A stretch of 64,000 nucleotides of DNA from Marinobacter persicus (lineage in GTDB: Bacteria > Pseudomonadota > Gammaproteobacteria > Pseudomonadales > Oleiphilaceae). The notes under the pieces are model-generated. The model worked only from the letters and a program-made list of their open reading frames with translations, was not told the DNA's origin and searched no databases. A program made the translations under genes and the position numbers. This document shows, piece after piece, positions 8,482 through 17,461 of the stretch. The stretch spans positions 93,498 to 157,497 of the forward strand of contig NZ_PTIV01000005.1 in the NCBI RefSeq assembly GCF_002934325.1, in the 5' to 3' direction. Positions within the stretch are counted from its first letter, which is position 1. Each line of letters opens with the position of its first letter.

Positions 8482-9771
8482 ATGGCTTTGCTGACACTGG
8501 GAATCAATCATAAAACTGCACCCGTGGAAATCCGCGAGCGTGTGGCCTTCACACCGGAACGGTTAGGCGAAGCCTTCTCCGAACTCCGGGCAGCCTCTGG
8601 TGCCAGTGAGGCTGCCATTCTGTCTACCTGTAACCGCACCGAGCTCTACCTGGCGGGGGATGACGACTGCGCCCCGGCGGTACTGCGCTGGATGGCGGGT
8701 TTCCATGACCTGGACGCGGCCGATCTTGAAAGTGTGGTTTACGTGCACCGGGATTCGGATTCCGTTCGGCACATGATGCGTGTGGCCGCTGGTCTGGATT
8801 CCATGGTGCTGGGTGAGCCCCAGATCTTCGGCCAGTTGAAGGACGCCTACGCGGCGGCGCGGGAACACGGTGCCACGGGCAAGTTCCTCTCGCGCCTGTT
8901 CGAGCAGACCTTCTCCGTGGCCAAGCGCATTCGTACCCAGACCGCGATTGGGGAAAACCCGGTCTCGGTGGCCTATGCCTCGGTCAGCATGGCGCACCAC
9001 ATCTTTGCCGACCTGTCACACAACAAGGCGCTGCTGGTAGGCGCTGGGCAAACCATTGAGCTGGTGGCCCGGCACCTCTCGGAAGCTGGCGTCAAGGATT
9101 TTGTGGTGGCCAATCGCACCCTGGAGCGGGCGCAGGGGTTGGCCGAGCAATATAATGGCAAAGGCATTCTGCTGTCCGAGATTCCCGACCACCTGGCCGA
9201 TGTGGATATTGTGATTTCCTCCACCGCCAGCCCGCTGCCCATTCTGGGTAAAGGTGCCGTGGAACGAGCCTTGAAAAAGCGCAAGCACCGGCCTTATTTC
9301 ATGGTGGACATCGCCGTGCCCAGGGATATTGAGCCAGAAGTGGGTTCACTCGCTGACGTCTACCTTTATACGGTGGACGATCTGCGCCAGGTGATTGAAG
9401 AGAACCTGCGTTCCCGCCAGGGCGCCGCGCGCGAGGCGGAAAACCTGGTAACCAGTGGTGTTCAGGACTTCCTGGACCAGCTACGCGCCCTGGATGCGGT
9501 CTCCACTCTCAAACTGTTTCGCCAGCGGGCGGAAATCCTGCGGGACATCGAAACCGAAAAAGCCCTCAAAGCATTGCGCAACGGCAGCGATCCTGAAACC
9601 GTGCTGCGCGCCATGGCGCGGGGCCTCACCAACAAACTTCTGCATCAGCCTTCCGTGCAGGTGCGCAAGGCCATGTCCGAAGGTCGCTCGGAAGTGACCG
9701 AATGCCTGCGTGAGCTGTATCAGTTGGACGCCCTGGAAGCCGACGAGCCCACCACCACGGAAAAATTATGA
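8482..9771 (+). CDS. hemA: Glutamyl-tRNA reductase
   Basis: 429 residues. It reduces glutamyl-tRNA to glutamate-1-semialdehyde, the first committed step of C5 tetrapyrrole synthesis. [10 protein letters not shown] opens the catalytic domain; [10 protein letters not shown] carries the nucleophile Cys50; [15 protein letters not shown] and the NADPH-binding stretch [16 protein letters not shown] follow; the helical dimerisation domain forms the C-terminal third. The ATG at 8482 is preferred because family members begin within a few residues of LTLGINHK; an in-frame ATG at 8446 would add 12 residues. The stop overlaps the prfA start (ATGA). Confidence 0.95.
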   Translation: MALLTLGINHKTAPVEIRERVAFTPERLGEAFSELRAASGASEAAILSTCNRTELYLAGDDDCAPAVLRWMAGFHDLDAADLESVVYVHRDSDSVRHMMRVAAGLDSMVLGEPQIFGQLKDAYAAAREHGATGKFLSRLFEQTFSVAKRIRTQTAIGENPVSVAYASVSMAHHIFADLSHNKALLVGAGQTIELVARHLSEAGVKDFVVANRTLERAQGLAEQYNGKGILLSEIPDHLADVDIVISSTASPLPILGKGAVERALKKRKHRPYFMVDIAVPRDIEPEVGSLADVYLYTVDDLRQVIEENLRSRQGAAREAENLVTSGVQDFLDQLRALDAVSTLKLFRQRAEILRDIETEKALKALRNGSDPETVLRAMARGLTNKLLHQPSVQVRKAMSEGRSEVTECLRELYQLDALEADEPTTTEKL

Positions 9772-10856
9772 AGTCTTCCATACAATACCGCCTCGAACAG
9801 TTGGTTGACCGGTTCGAGGAGGTCAGCGCGCTATTGTCCGATCCGGCCACCATTGCCGACCAGAACAAATTTCGCGACCTTTCCCGGGAATTCGCCGAAA
9901 TCGAGCCGGTGGTCAAGTGCTTCCAGGCCTGGCGTCAATCGCTGGCCGACATCGAGGCCGCCGAGGAACTGACCAGAGACGGTGATGTCGAGATGCGCGA
10001 AATGGCCGAGGAAGAGCTGGCCAGCGCCCGTGGCCGCAGTGAGGAGCTGGATGAGGAACTCCAGCGCCTGATGCTGCCCAAGGACCCCAACGACGGCAAG
10101 AACGTATTCCTGGAAATTCGCGCCGGGACCGGCGGTGATGAAGCCGCGATTTTTGCCGGCGATCTGTTCCGCATGTATTCCCGTTACGCCGAAAAGCACC
10201 GCTGGCAGATCGAAATCCTGAGCGAAAGCGAAGGCGAGCACGGCGGCTATAAAGAGCTGATCGCCCGAGTGGTGGGTGACGGCGTATACGGCACACTGAA
10301 GTTTGAATCTGGCGCCCACCGCGTTCAGCGCGTGCCGGAAACCGAATCCCAGGGCCGCATCCACACCTCGGCCTGCACGGTGGCGGTGATGCCCGAGGCC
10401 GATGAAACCGAAGCCGTGGAAATCAACAAGGCGGATCTGCGGGTGGATACCTTCCGGGCGTCCGGCGCCGGCGGCCAGCACGTCAACAAGACCGATTCGG
10501 CCATCCGGATCACCCACCTGCCGACCGGGCTTGTGGTGGAATGCCAGGAAGAACGCTCCCAGCACAAGAACCGGGCCAAGGCCATGAGCCTGCTGGCGTC
10601 CCGCCTTCGCAATATTGAGCAGGAAAAGCAGCAGAAAAACATGGCGGAAACCCGCAAAAGCCTGGTGGGCAGTGGCGACCGCTCCGAGCGCATTCGCACC
10701 TACAACTTCCCCCAGGGCCGGGTGACCGACCACCGCATCAACCTGACGCTGTACAAGCTGGACGAAGTGATCGCCGGTGATCTGGACGCCGTGGTGGTGC
10801 CCTTGCAACAGGAACACCAGGCCGAACTGCTGGCTGAACTGGCCAATGAGCAGTGA
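9768..10856 (+). CDS. prfA: Peptide chain release factor 1
   Basis: 362 residues, normal for RF1. It recognises UAA and UAG and triggers peptide release. The GGQ catalytic loop is visible in [13 protein letters not shown], and the stop-codon-reading PxT tripeptide is PET in [10 protein letters not shown], which distinguishes RF1 from RF2 (SPF). It overlaps hemA by four bases and prmC, whose product methylates the GGQ glutamine, by 11 bases: a conserved and functionally sensible operon. Confidence 0.97.
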   Translation: MKSSIQYRLEQLVDRFEEVSALLSDPATIADQNKFRDLSREFAEIEPVVKCFQAWRQSLADIEAAEELTRDGDVEMREMAEEELASARGRSEELDEELQRLMLPKDPNDGKNVFLEIRAGTGGDEAAIFAGDLFRMYSRYAEKHRWQIEILSESEGEHGGYKELIARVVGDGVYGTLKFESGAHRVQRVPETESQGRIHTSACTVAVMPEADETEAVEINKADLRVDTFRASGAGGQHVNKTDSAIRITHLPTGLVVECQEERSQHKNRAKAMSLLASRLRNIEQEKQQKNMAETRKSLVGSGDRSERIRTYNFPQGRVTDHRINLTLYKLDEVIAGDLDAVVVPLQQEHQAELLAELANEQ

Positions 10857-11721
10857 GTCCCGACTAACCTGCCAGGCCCTGATAAAGGCAGCCATGGCAA
10901 AGATCGGCGGTGATTCTCCCAAGCTGGACGCCGAGCTGCTGTTGGCCCGTGCCACCGGCCTGACCCGGACCAGTTTTATTACCTGGCCGGAGCGTGAAAT
11001 CTCCGAAGCCCAGGCCCAGGATTTTCAGGCCCTGGTGGACCAGCGCGCCGAAGGCCAGCCCATTGCCTACCTGCTGGGCGAACAGGAATTCTGGTCATTG
11101 CCCCTGAAAGTCAGCCCCACGACCCTGATCCCGCGCCCGGATACCGAATGCCTGGTGGAAACCGCTCTCGATCTCGCCTTGCCGGCAGATGCCCGGGTTC
11201 TGGACCTGGGCACTGGCACCGGTGCCATCGCCCTGGCCCTGGCCAGTGAGCGCCGGCAATGGCAGATCATGGCCACGGATCGTGTGGCCGAGGCAGTCGA
11301 ACTGGCCCGCCAGAACAGCGAACGGCTTGGGCTGCCCGTCAGCGTTTTACAAAGCGACTGGTTTGCACAGCTCCCGCCCGAAAGCCGGTTTGATCTCCTG
11401 ATCTCCAATCCGCCGTACATCCCGGCAAGCGACCGCCATCTTGGCGAAGGCGATGTGCGTTTTGAGCCGACCTCTGCCCTGGTATCGGGCGACGATGGGC
11501 TTGACGATATTCGCACTCTGATCCAGAACGCGCCCGGGTGGCTGACAGACAACGGTTGGCTAATGCTGGAGCACGGCTATGATCAGGGTGAGGCGGTTCG
11601 CAAACTGTTTTCGGCCGCCGGCTGGCGGGCCGTTGAAACCCGGCGGGACTACGGTGGCAACGAACGCCTGACCCTGGCTATGAAACCGGCGGATAACGGA
11701 ACGGAGGCAAACCCATGCTGA
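10846..11721 (+). CDS. prmC: Peptide chain release factor N5-glutamine methyltransferase
   Basis: 291 residues. This SAM-dependent enzyme methylates the glutamine of the GGQ motif in release factors. The N-terminal helical substrate-binding domain is followed by the Rossmann fold with [15 protein letters not shown] (SAM loop) and the catalytic NPPY in [13 protein letters not shown]. The ATG at 10846, inside the end of prfA, is chosen because the preceding frame is only a shadow of prfA. It overlaps moeB by seven bases. Confidence 0.95.
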   Translation: MSSESRLTCQALIKAAMAKIGGDSPKLDAELLLARATGLTRTSFITWPEREISEAQAQDFQALVDQRAEGQPIAYLLGEQEFWSLPLKVSPTTLIPRPDTECLVETALDLALPADARVLDLGTGTGAIALALASERRQWQIMATDRVAEAVELARQNSERLGLPVSVLQSDWFAQLPPESRFDLLISNPPYIPASDRHLGEGDVRFEPTSALVSGDDGLDDIRTLIQNAPGWLTDNGWLMLEHGYDQGEAVRKLFSAAGWRAVETRRDYGGNERLTLAMKPADNGTEANPC

Positions 11722-12467
11722 GCGACGAAGAACTGCTGCGCTATAGCCGCCAGATTCTGATGCCCGAATTCGACATTGCCGGCCAGGAGAAATTGAAAGC
11801 CGCCCGAGTGCTGGTTGTTGGCGCCGGCGGCCTGGGCTGCCCCGTGGCGCTCTACCTGGGCGCTGCCGGTGTGGGGCACCTGACCCTGGTGGATGATGAC
11901 ACCATCGAGTTGGCCAACCTGCAGCGCCAGATTGCCTTCGAGCAGCATTGGCTGGGTGAATCAAAAGCCGAGCGCCTGGCCGGCCGGGTGCGTGAACTGA
12001 ACCCGGAAGTGTCAGTAACGCCGGTCAACCAGCGTGTGGCAGGCTCCGAACTGCAGCGTCTGGTACAGGATGCCTCCCTGGTGCTCGACTGCACCGACAA
12101 CTTCGCCACCCGCTTCTCCCTGAGTCGCGCCTGTGTCGCCGCCAGAGTACCGCTGGTCTCCGGCGCGGCCATTCGTGGGGAAGGGCAGCTGTCGGTTTAT
12201 GACACACGCCAGCCAAAAAGTCCCTGTTACCACTGTCTGTATGAAGAGGAAGGCAGCGAAGAGCTGACCTGTTCAGAGGCCGGTGTTATCGCCCCCTTGG
12301 TGGGCATGATTGGCGCCGCCCAGGCCATGGAGGCCATCAAGGTGATCAGCGGCGTCGGCGAGCCGTTGGTGGGTCGCCTGTTGATTCTTGATGCCTGGCA
12401 GATGCGTTGGCGTGAGATGAAACTGGCCAAAGATCCTGGCTGTCCGGTTTGTTCAAGTTCTGAGTAG
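11715..12467 (+). CDS. moeB: Molybdopterin-synthase adenylyltransferase MoeB (ThiF/HesA family)
   Basis: 250 residues. MoeB adenylates the C-terminal glycine of MoaD for molybdopterin synthesis; some relatives act instead on ThiS. The nucleotide-binding loop VVGAGGLGCP, the DDTIELANLQRQI motif with the adenylation Arg, and two zinc Cys pairs (CYHC and CPVC) are present. It is the last gene of the hemA-prfA-prmC-moeB operon, as in E. coli relatives. No other molybdenum-cofactor genes lie nearby, so ThiF activity cannot be excluded. Confidence 0.9.
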   Translation: MLSDEELLRYSRQILMPEFDIAGQEKLKAARVLVVGAGGLGCPVALYLGAAGVGHLTLVDDDTIELANLQRQIAFEQHWLGESKAERLAGRVRELNPEVSVTPVNQRVAGSELQRLVQDASLVLDCTDNFATRFSLSRACVAARVPLVSGAAIRGEGQLSVYDTRQPKSPCYHCLYEEEGSEELTCSEAGVIAPLVGMIGAAQAMEAIKVISGVGEPLVGRLLILDAWQMRWREMKLAKDPGCPVCSSSE

Positions 12468-12500
12468 CGTTCCCAAAGCGGAACCTTTATTAATGGTGGA

Positions 12501-12614
12501 GACGGGGTTGGGAATGCCTTTCCAAAAAGCGCTCCTTGCGGCACATCCATGTGGCGCTTGTGTTCCGCCATCCATGGCTCCACAAATTTTTGGAAAGGCA
12601 TTCCCAACCCCGTC
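12501..12614. repeat. Long perfect hairpin element 1
   Basis: Two 28-base arms (12501-12528 and 12587-12614) are exact reverse complements. They start GACGGGGTTGGGAATG and end at the loop side with CCTTTCCAAAAA. The 58-base loop holds two small inner palindromes, CACATCCATGTG and GCCATCCATGGC. The element lies in the 345-base gap between the convergent genes moeB and phr, which holds no gene. Just past moeB there is also a small stem GTTCC/GGAAC followed by CTTTATT. No coding frame or transposase is present. Confidence 0.85.
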
Positions 12615-12681
12615 GACCAGACTAATGCAGATGGCCGTCTCTAGTGATCGTCTGGAAAAACATATAGGCCAGCATTGAGTA

Positions 12682-12793
12682 GGGGCATGTCAGGAAGGAC
12701 TGTCCAAAAATTTTGAGGGCCAAGGATGGCCCGAAATAAGCGCACATGGATGTGCTCGTAGCGGTTTTTGGACAGTCCTTCCTGACATGCCCC
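12682..12793. repeat. Long perfect hairpin element 2
   Basis: 29-base exact arms at 12682-12710 and 12765-12793 begin GGGGCATGTCAGGAAGGAC and end TGTCCAAAAA at the loop. The 54-base loop contains GCACATGGATGTGC, the reverse complement of the inner palindrome of element 1 plus flanking bases. It is separated from element 1 by 67 bases and lies 19 bases past the phr stop codon. It might work as a terminator for phr, but there is no T-run after the stem. Confidence 0.85.
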
Positions 12794-12812
12794 GGCAATC
12801 CGTAGCAACAAG

Positions 12813-14210
12813 TTAACCGTCTTTCAAAGCCTGAAAGCGCGCAATAGCTTCCTTCCGACTTTCTTTCAGGTCCACAATGGGCCGTGGATATCCCTTCGGA
12901 ATCACACCACCTTTACGCGAAGGCTCGTGAATCCGCTTGCTGTCCAGCTTCGCCAGCTCTGGCACCCACCGGCGGATGAATTCGCCGTCGGGGTCAAAGC
13001 GCTCGCTCTGGGTGACCGGGTTGAATACCCGGAAGTAAGGCGCGGCATCGGTGCCGGTGGAGGCGCTCCACTGCCAGCCGCCGTTGTTCGACGCCAGGAA
13101 ACCATCCACCAGGTTCTGCATGAACCACGCCTCCCCCAAACGCCAGTCGATGAACAGATTCTTGGTCAGGAACATGGCCGTCACCATGCGCAGGCGGTTG
13201 TGCATCCAGCCGGTGGCTTTCAACTGGCGCATGGCCGCATCGACAATAGGGATGCCAGTTCGCCCCTCCTTCCACGCCTCGAAATGCTCCCCGGGGCTGT
13301 TCCATTCCAGTGCCTCCGTTTCCGGCTTGAAGGCCCGGTGCATGCTCACCCGGGGGTAGTGGTAAAGGATATGAATGTAGAAATCCCGCCAGGCAATCTC
13401 ATTGATCCAGGTTTCAATGCCTTTGCCCGAGCCGCCGGCCTGGCGGGCGGCGACCAGACATTGGCGGCCGGAGAGTATGCCGTTGGCCAGGTAGGGTGAG
13501 AGCAGGCTGGTGCCGTCCAGCGCTGGAAAGTCCCGGTCGTCTTTGTAGCGGGCCGCTTTTTTGGCCACGAAATGTTCCAGTTGATCGTGCGCGGCCCACT
13601 CGCCAATGGCCACCAGTGGCTCGGGCGCCTCTTGGAATGGCGCGGGCCGGGCGTTGGTCTGGTTGGCTTTGAGCGCAGGCCCGATTGCCTTGGGCGCGGG
13701 GTAGACCGTGGGCTGACTTTCCTCGATCCAGGCGCGCCATCGCCGGGAGAAAGGGGTGAACACCGAATAGGGCTCGTTTTGCTGAGTCAGGATATGCCCC
13801 GCCGGCGCCACGGTCTGGTCCCGGTACTTGTGGCATTCGATGCCTCGTTCGGCCAGCCGGGCATGGGCCTGCTTGTCGCGCTGGCGCTCGTTTACGCCGT
13901 ATTCTTCATTGAAGTGAACCTGTTGTATGCCGTGTTGGCTGCACAGGCTTTCCAACAGCCCCAGGCTGTCATCGAACCGCTGGCCGGTCTCGAAATGCAA
14001 TGGAATACCCAGTTGTGCCAGCTCCCGGGCCAAGGCGTTGGCATGCTTCAGCACAAACTGCACCCGCGCTGCAGACCAATCATGTTCCTGCCATTGTCCG
14101 GGAGTAATCAGGAAAGTGGCGCGCACTGGCTCGCCAGTGGCACAGGCGGCGGTGAGTGCGGGGTTATCGGCAATTCGCAGGTCATTCCGGAACCAGACCA
14201 GTTGTGTCAT
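12813..14210 (-). CDS. phrB: Deoxyribodipyrimidine photolyase (class I CPD photolyase)
   Basis: 465 residues. This light-driven enzyme splits cyclobutane pyrimidine dimers using FADH2. The N-terminal alpha/beta antenna domain starts TQLVWFRNDLRIADNPAL. The C-terminal FAD domain includes the NEIAWRDFYIHIL and TGWMHNRLRMVTAMF motifs and the signature WQWSASTGTDAAPYFRVFNP. It is transcribed toward moeB, with the two hairpin elements between them. The ATG at 14210 gives the normal family N terminus. Confidence 0.95.
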   Translation of the reverse strand: MTQLVWFRNDLRIADNPALTAACATGEPVRATFLITPGQWQEHDWSAARVQFVLKHANALARELAQLGIPLHFETGQRFDDSLGLLESLCSQHGIQQVHFNEEYGVNERQRDKQAHARLAERGIECHKYRDQTVAPAGHILTQQNEPYSVFTPFSRRWRAWIEESQPTVYPAPKAIGPALKANQTNARPAPFQEAPEPLVAIGEWAAHDQLEHFVAKKAARYKDDRDFPALDGTSLLSPYLANGILSGRQCLVAARQAGGSGKGIETWINEIAWRDFYIHILYHYPRVSMHRAFKPETEALEWNSPGEHFEAWKEGRTGIPIVDAAMRQLKATGWMHNRLRMVTAMFLTKNLFIDWRLGEAWFMQNLVDGFLASNNGGWQWSASTGTDAAPYFRVFNPVTQSERFDPDGEFIRRWVPELAKLDSKRIHEPSRKGGVIPKGYPRPIVDLKESRKEAIARFQALKDG

Positions 14211-14350
14211 CGGGTCATCCTGGTGTCGTAAGAGTGGTAATACGGGTAATTACAGTTCAAAAATCATTGGCTTATATATTCGCTGGAACCACCGGATTGG
14301 ATTATAGTTCAACGAAAGGGCCTGAACTGAAGAGGAGACTTTCCCCAGGC

Positions 14351-15166
14351 ATGACTGAACAATCCGAAGGCCAGCGCGACGGTGTCTGGGCACATCGCTA
14401 TCAACTGGCTTCCGGCCAGACACAGCGGCATCAACTGGGGCAGATCCGCCTGTGGGTCACGCTGCTGGACATGGAATGGCAGGTGCGCCAGGAACCACTG
14501 GCCCCGGATGCAGACCCTCTGACCTGGCACGAGACTGTTGGTTCTGGCATGCCATCGTCTGATCTTCCCGAGCAGCGTTTTATCAGATCGTCGGGCGACG
14601 AGGGCCTGGTGCGGTACCTGCCGGCCATGGCGCCACTGCCCACGGTGATCCGTCCCTACCAGCCGCTGACCATTCCGGCGGACGGTCGCTGTGTCTTGTA
14701 TGTGGGCAACCTGCTCTGGATGCAAATCTTCCTGGGTGAGCAACAACAGGCGCTCACCGAATTTCCCCTGGCCACACCGTCCAAAACCTGGCTGGGGGCT
14801 AACACCATGCAGGGAGAAATCTGCTACGCCTCAGCCACCTATGGCCGCCTGGTGCTGGAGGCGGTACCCATACGACCCTGGCGAGCGGTAACGCCAGTCA
14901 CCATCAATAACCGGCGGACGAAACCGCTATTGCTGGAGCGCTTCAACCTGCCCACACCGTTATTGTCACTGCACCGCAATGAAAGGGGACAGCTGTGGAC
15001 CCCGGGTGTTGTGGTGGAATGTGAGACGGATATGAGTTCGGCCAGCTTGCGTATAGAGCCCAGGGTAACTGCGGCGGCCGGTGACTGTGAGCTCATCGCT
15101 CCGGCCCGTGAAAAGCTGGCCAAGGGACGAAGTCTGGTAAGGGCCTTTGACCACATATTTGGATAA
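14351..15166 (+). CDS. DUF432-like protein linked to an MscS channel
   Basis: 271 residues, soluble, with no signal peptide or membrane segment. The tone of the sequence (TYGRLVLEAVPIRPWRAVTPV, ERFNLPTPLLSLH) fits DUF432, a family often encoded immediately before MscS-type channels. That assignment is from memory of the family and should be treated as likely, not certain. The ATG at 14351 is preferred over longer frames because upstream codons overlap the 5' end of phr on the other strand. It ends 12 bases before the MscS gene, so it is probably co-transcribed and may modulate the channel. Confidence 0.6.
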   Translation: MTEQSEGQRDGVWAHRYQLASGQTQRHQLGQIRLWVTLLDMEWQVRQEPLAPDADPLTWHETVGSGMPSSDLPEQRFIRSSGDEGLVRYLPAMAPLPTVIRPYQPLTIPADGRCVLYVGNLLWMQIFLGEQQQALTEFPLATPSKTWLGANTMQGEICYASATYGRLVLEAVPIRPWRAVTPVTINNRRTKPLLLERFNLPTPLLSLHRNERGQLWTPGVVVECETDMSSASLRIEPRVTAAAGDCELIAPAREKLAKGRSLVRAFDHIFG

Positions 15167-15178
15167 TAGCCGGGAGCA

Positions 15179-16072
15179 ATGGCCGTGTTTGATGAACTCC
15201 AGAATACGTTGATGCAGATTGTCGGCAGCATTGCCTGGGGGCAATGGCTGGCGGCCGGCTTTCTATTGCTGTTGGGGATTGTACTGGGCACCCTGGTGGC
15301 CCGCAGCGCCGGAAAACTGGCCGAGAATCGCATCTCCCGGCACCACCAGGTGATGATCCGGCGCCTGGTGTTTTATCTGGTCTTCATCATCTTTGCCATG
15401 GCGGCCTTGCGTGAGGTCGGCTTCTCCCTGCAGGTGTTGCTGGGCGCTGCCGGTATCCTGACGGTCGCCATTGGCTTTGCTTCCCAGACATCGGCTTCCA
15501 ATATCATCAGTGGCCTGTTTCTGGTCATGGAAAAGCCGTTCGAGATTGGGGATCTTATTGAAGTTGACGCCACCGTCGGGGAAGTGGTGGCGATCGACCT
15601 GTTGAGCGTGAAGCTGAGAACGCGTGACAACCTGTACGTGCGTATTCCCAACGAGACCCTGATCAAGACCCGGGTTGTTAACCGTTCACGCTTTCCAATC
15701 CGTCGGGTCGATCTGTTGATCGGTATCGCCTACGCCGAAGATGTGGAGCGGGTGAAAGAGCTGTTATTGTCTCTGGCAGAACAGAACACGGTGTGCCTGG
15801 AAGAACCCAAACCCTTTGTGTTGGTGACCGGTTTCGGAGCCTCTTCCGTGGACTTGCAGTTTTCCTTTTGGGTGGTGCAAGAAGAGTTTCTGGAAGGCCG
15901 GGGAGCCATGATGATAGAAATCAAAAAAGCCCTGGACGAAGCAGGCATTGAAATTCCGTTCCCTCATACCAGTGTCTACGCTGGCAGCCATTCGGCGCCA
16001 TTCCGTATCCAACTGGTGGACCCGGAACCCACGCAAAACAAGGATCGACTGGATGCCGACCAAAAAAACTGA
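15179..16072 (+). CDS. MscS-family mechanosensitive ion channel
   Basis: 297 residues. Three transmembrane helices lie in the first ~115 residues. The pore-lining third helix is around GAAGILTVAIGFASQTSASNIISG, cut by Gly and Ala as in MscS. The beta domain follows (MEKPFEIGDLIEVDATVGEV, VRIPNETLIKTRVVN), then the C-terminal alpha/beta vestibule. MscS channels open under membrane tension to release solutes during hypo-osmotic shock. The last 20 bases overlap the start of the RimB-like gene, which ties this channel to the ribosomal-modification genes. Confidence 0.92.
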   Translation: MAVFDELQNTLMQIVGSIAWGQWLAAGFLLLLGIVLGTLVARSAGKLAENRISRHHQVMIRRLVFYLVFIIFAMAALREVGFSLQVLLGAAGILTVAIGFASQTSASNIISGLFLVMEKPFEIGDLIEVDATVGEVVAIDLLSVKLRTRDNLYVRIPNETLIKTRVVNRSRFPIRRVDLLIGIAYAEDVERVKELLLSLAEQNTVCLEEPKPFVLVTGFGASSVDLQFSFWVVQEEFLEGRGAMMIEIKKALDEAGIEIPFPHTSVYAGSHSAPFRIQLVDPEPTQNKDRLDADQKN

Positions 16073-16544
16073 AACCATAAAAACCGTCTACCCTGATCGG
16101 ACCAAAACCAAAGCCGCATTGGGTTGGCGTGAATGGGTGGCTTTGCCGGACCTCGGCATTAATCGCATCAAGGCGAAAGTGGACACCGGGGCAAGGACTT
16201 CCTGTTTGCACGCCTACCGCACCGAGCCCTACACCGAGAACGGCGAGCGCCGGGTGAGGTTCTGGGTTCACCCCGTACAGAACGACCTGCACCAGTCCAT
16301 CGAGTGCGATGCCAAGGTGCTGGATGAACGTACTGTGTCGGATTCCGGCGGCCACAAAGAACAGCGCCTGGTGATTGAGACCACTTTGGTGGTCGGTGAT
16401 TTGAGCTGGCCGGTTGAAATGACCCTCACCAACCGTGACACCATGCGCTTTCGTATGCTGCTGGGGCGAACCGCCATGTCCGGGCGCTCCGAAATTTACC
16501 CTGAAGCTTCGTATCTTGCCGGCGAACCGGTACTGAGGACCTGA
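16053..16544 (+). CDS. rimB: RimB-like retropepsin-type protease (Zn_protease/DUF785 family)
   Basis: 163 residues. GWREWVALPDLGINRIKAKVD followed by TGA gives the DTGA active-site motif of retropepsin-like proteases, and HAYRTEP and MLLGRTAM complete the fold. In Pseudomonas, RimB works with RimA and RimK to regulate glutamylation of ribosomal protein S6; older annotations call the family ATP-dependent zinc proteases. The ATG at 16053 overlaps the mscS end by 20 bases, and rimK begins three bases after this stop. No RimA-like small gene is visible. The symbol is by analogy. Confidence 0.8.
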   Translation: MPTKKTETIKTVYPDRTKTKAALGWREWVALPDLGINRIKAKVDTGARTSCLHAYRTEPYTENGERRVRFWVHPVQNDLHQSIECDAKVLDERTVSDSGGHKEQRLVIETTLVVGDLSWPVEMTLTNRDTMRFRMLLGRTAMSGRSEIYPEASYLAGEPVLRT

Positions 16545-16547
16545 TCT

Positions 16548-17456
16548 ATGAAAATTGCCGTACTGTCCCGAAACAAGCACCTGTACTCGACCCGTCGTTT
16601 GATGGAAGAGGGCGTCAACCGGGGCCATGAGGTTCGGGTGATTGACTGTTTGCACTGTTCCATGAACATTACCTCGGCTGACCCGCGGATCAGCTACCAC
16701 GAGGAATACCTGGAAGATTACGACGTGGTGATTCCCCGAATCGGTGCATCGGTTACGTTTTACGGGACGGCGGTATTGCGCCAGTTCGAGATGATGGGCG
16801 TGTTTCCGGTGAACGAATCGGTGGCCATCACCCGCTCCCGGGACAAGCTGCGTTCCCTGCAGCTGCTCGCCCGCAAGGGCGTCGGCATGCCGGTCACCGG
16901 CTTCGCCAACAAGCCGGACAACGTGCCCGAACTTTTGCAGATGGTGGGCGGCGCGCCGGTGGTGATCAAGCTGCTTCAGGGCACCCAGGGCATTGGCGTG
17001 GTGCTGGCGGAAACCCGCAAGGCCGCCGAAAGCGTGATCGAGGCCTTCATGGGCCTGAAAGCCGACATCCTGGTGCAGGAATTCATCAAGGAAGCCGGCG
17101 GTGCCGACATCCGCTGTTTCGTGATTGGCGGCAAAGTGATTGCCGCCATGAAGCGCCAGGGCGCTGAAGGCGAATTCCGCTCCAACCTGCATCGTGGCGG
17201 CTCGGCTTCGCTGATTCGCATTACCCCGGAAGAGCGCCGCACCGCCATTACCGCCGCTAAGTCCATGGGCCTGAACGTGGCGGGCGTGGATCTACTGCGT
17301 TCCAGCCGGGGCCCACTGGTGATGGAAGTAAATTCCTCGCCGGGCCTTGAAGGCATTGAGACTGCCACTGGCAAGAACGTCGCGGGCATGATCATCGACT
17401 GGACCGAGAAAAACTACAAACCGTGGAAGACCCGCACCAAGGGCGGTAGAGGTTAA
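16548..17456 (+). CDS. rimK: Ribosomal protein S6 glutamate ligase RimK
   Basis: 302 residues, ATP-grasp fold. RimK adds glutamates to the C terminus of ribosomal protein S6. The N terminus [18 protein letters not shown] is typical. The central region [19 protein letters not shown] is the ATP-binding loop, and [15 protein letters not shown] holds the metal-binding Glu and Asn. The adjacent RimB-like gene supports RimK over the related coenzyme F420 or LysX ligases. It is probably translated from the same message as mscS and rimB. Confidence 0.93.
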   Translation: MKIAVLSRNKHLYSTRRLMEEGVNRGHEVRVIDCLHCSMNITSADPRISYHEEYLEDYDVVIPRIGASVTFYGTAVLRQFEMMGVFPVNESVAITRSRDKLRSLQLLARKGVGMPVTGFANKPDNVPELLQMVGGAPVVIKLLQGTQGIGVVLAETRKAAESVIEAFMGLKADILVQEFIKEAGGADIRCFVIGGKVIAAMKRQGAEGEFRSNLHRGGSASLIRITPEERRTAITAAKSMGLNVAGVDLLRSSRGPLVMEVNSSPGLEGIETATGKNVAGMIIDWTEKNYKPWKTRTKGGRG

Positions 17457-17461
17457 TTAGC

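Noticed and set aside
12501..12793. Hairpin elements 1 and 2 as an insertion sequence or MITE pair
   Set aside because: No target-site duplication, transposase or shared outer ends were seen; the arms differ between elements, unlike terminal repeats.
15921..17192. 423-codon minus-strand frame opposite rimB and rimK
   Set aside because: The His/Gln/Val-rich product has no recognisable family and lies wholly opposite two well-supported genes.
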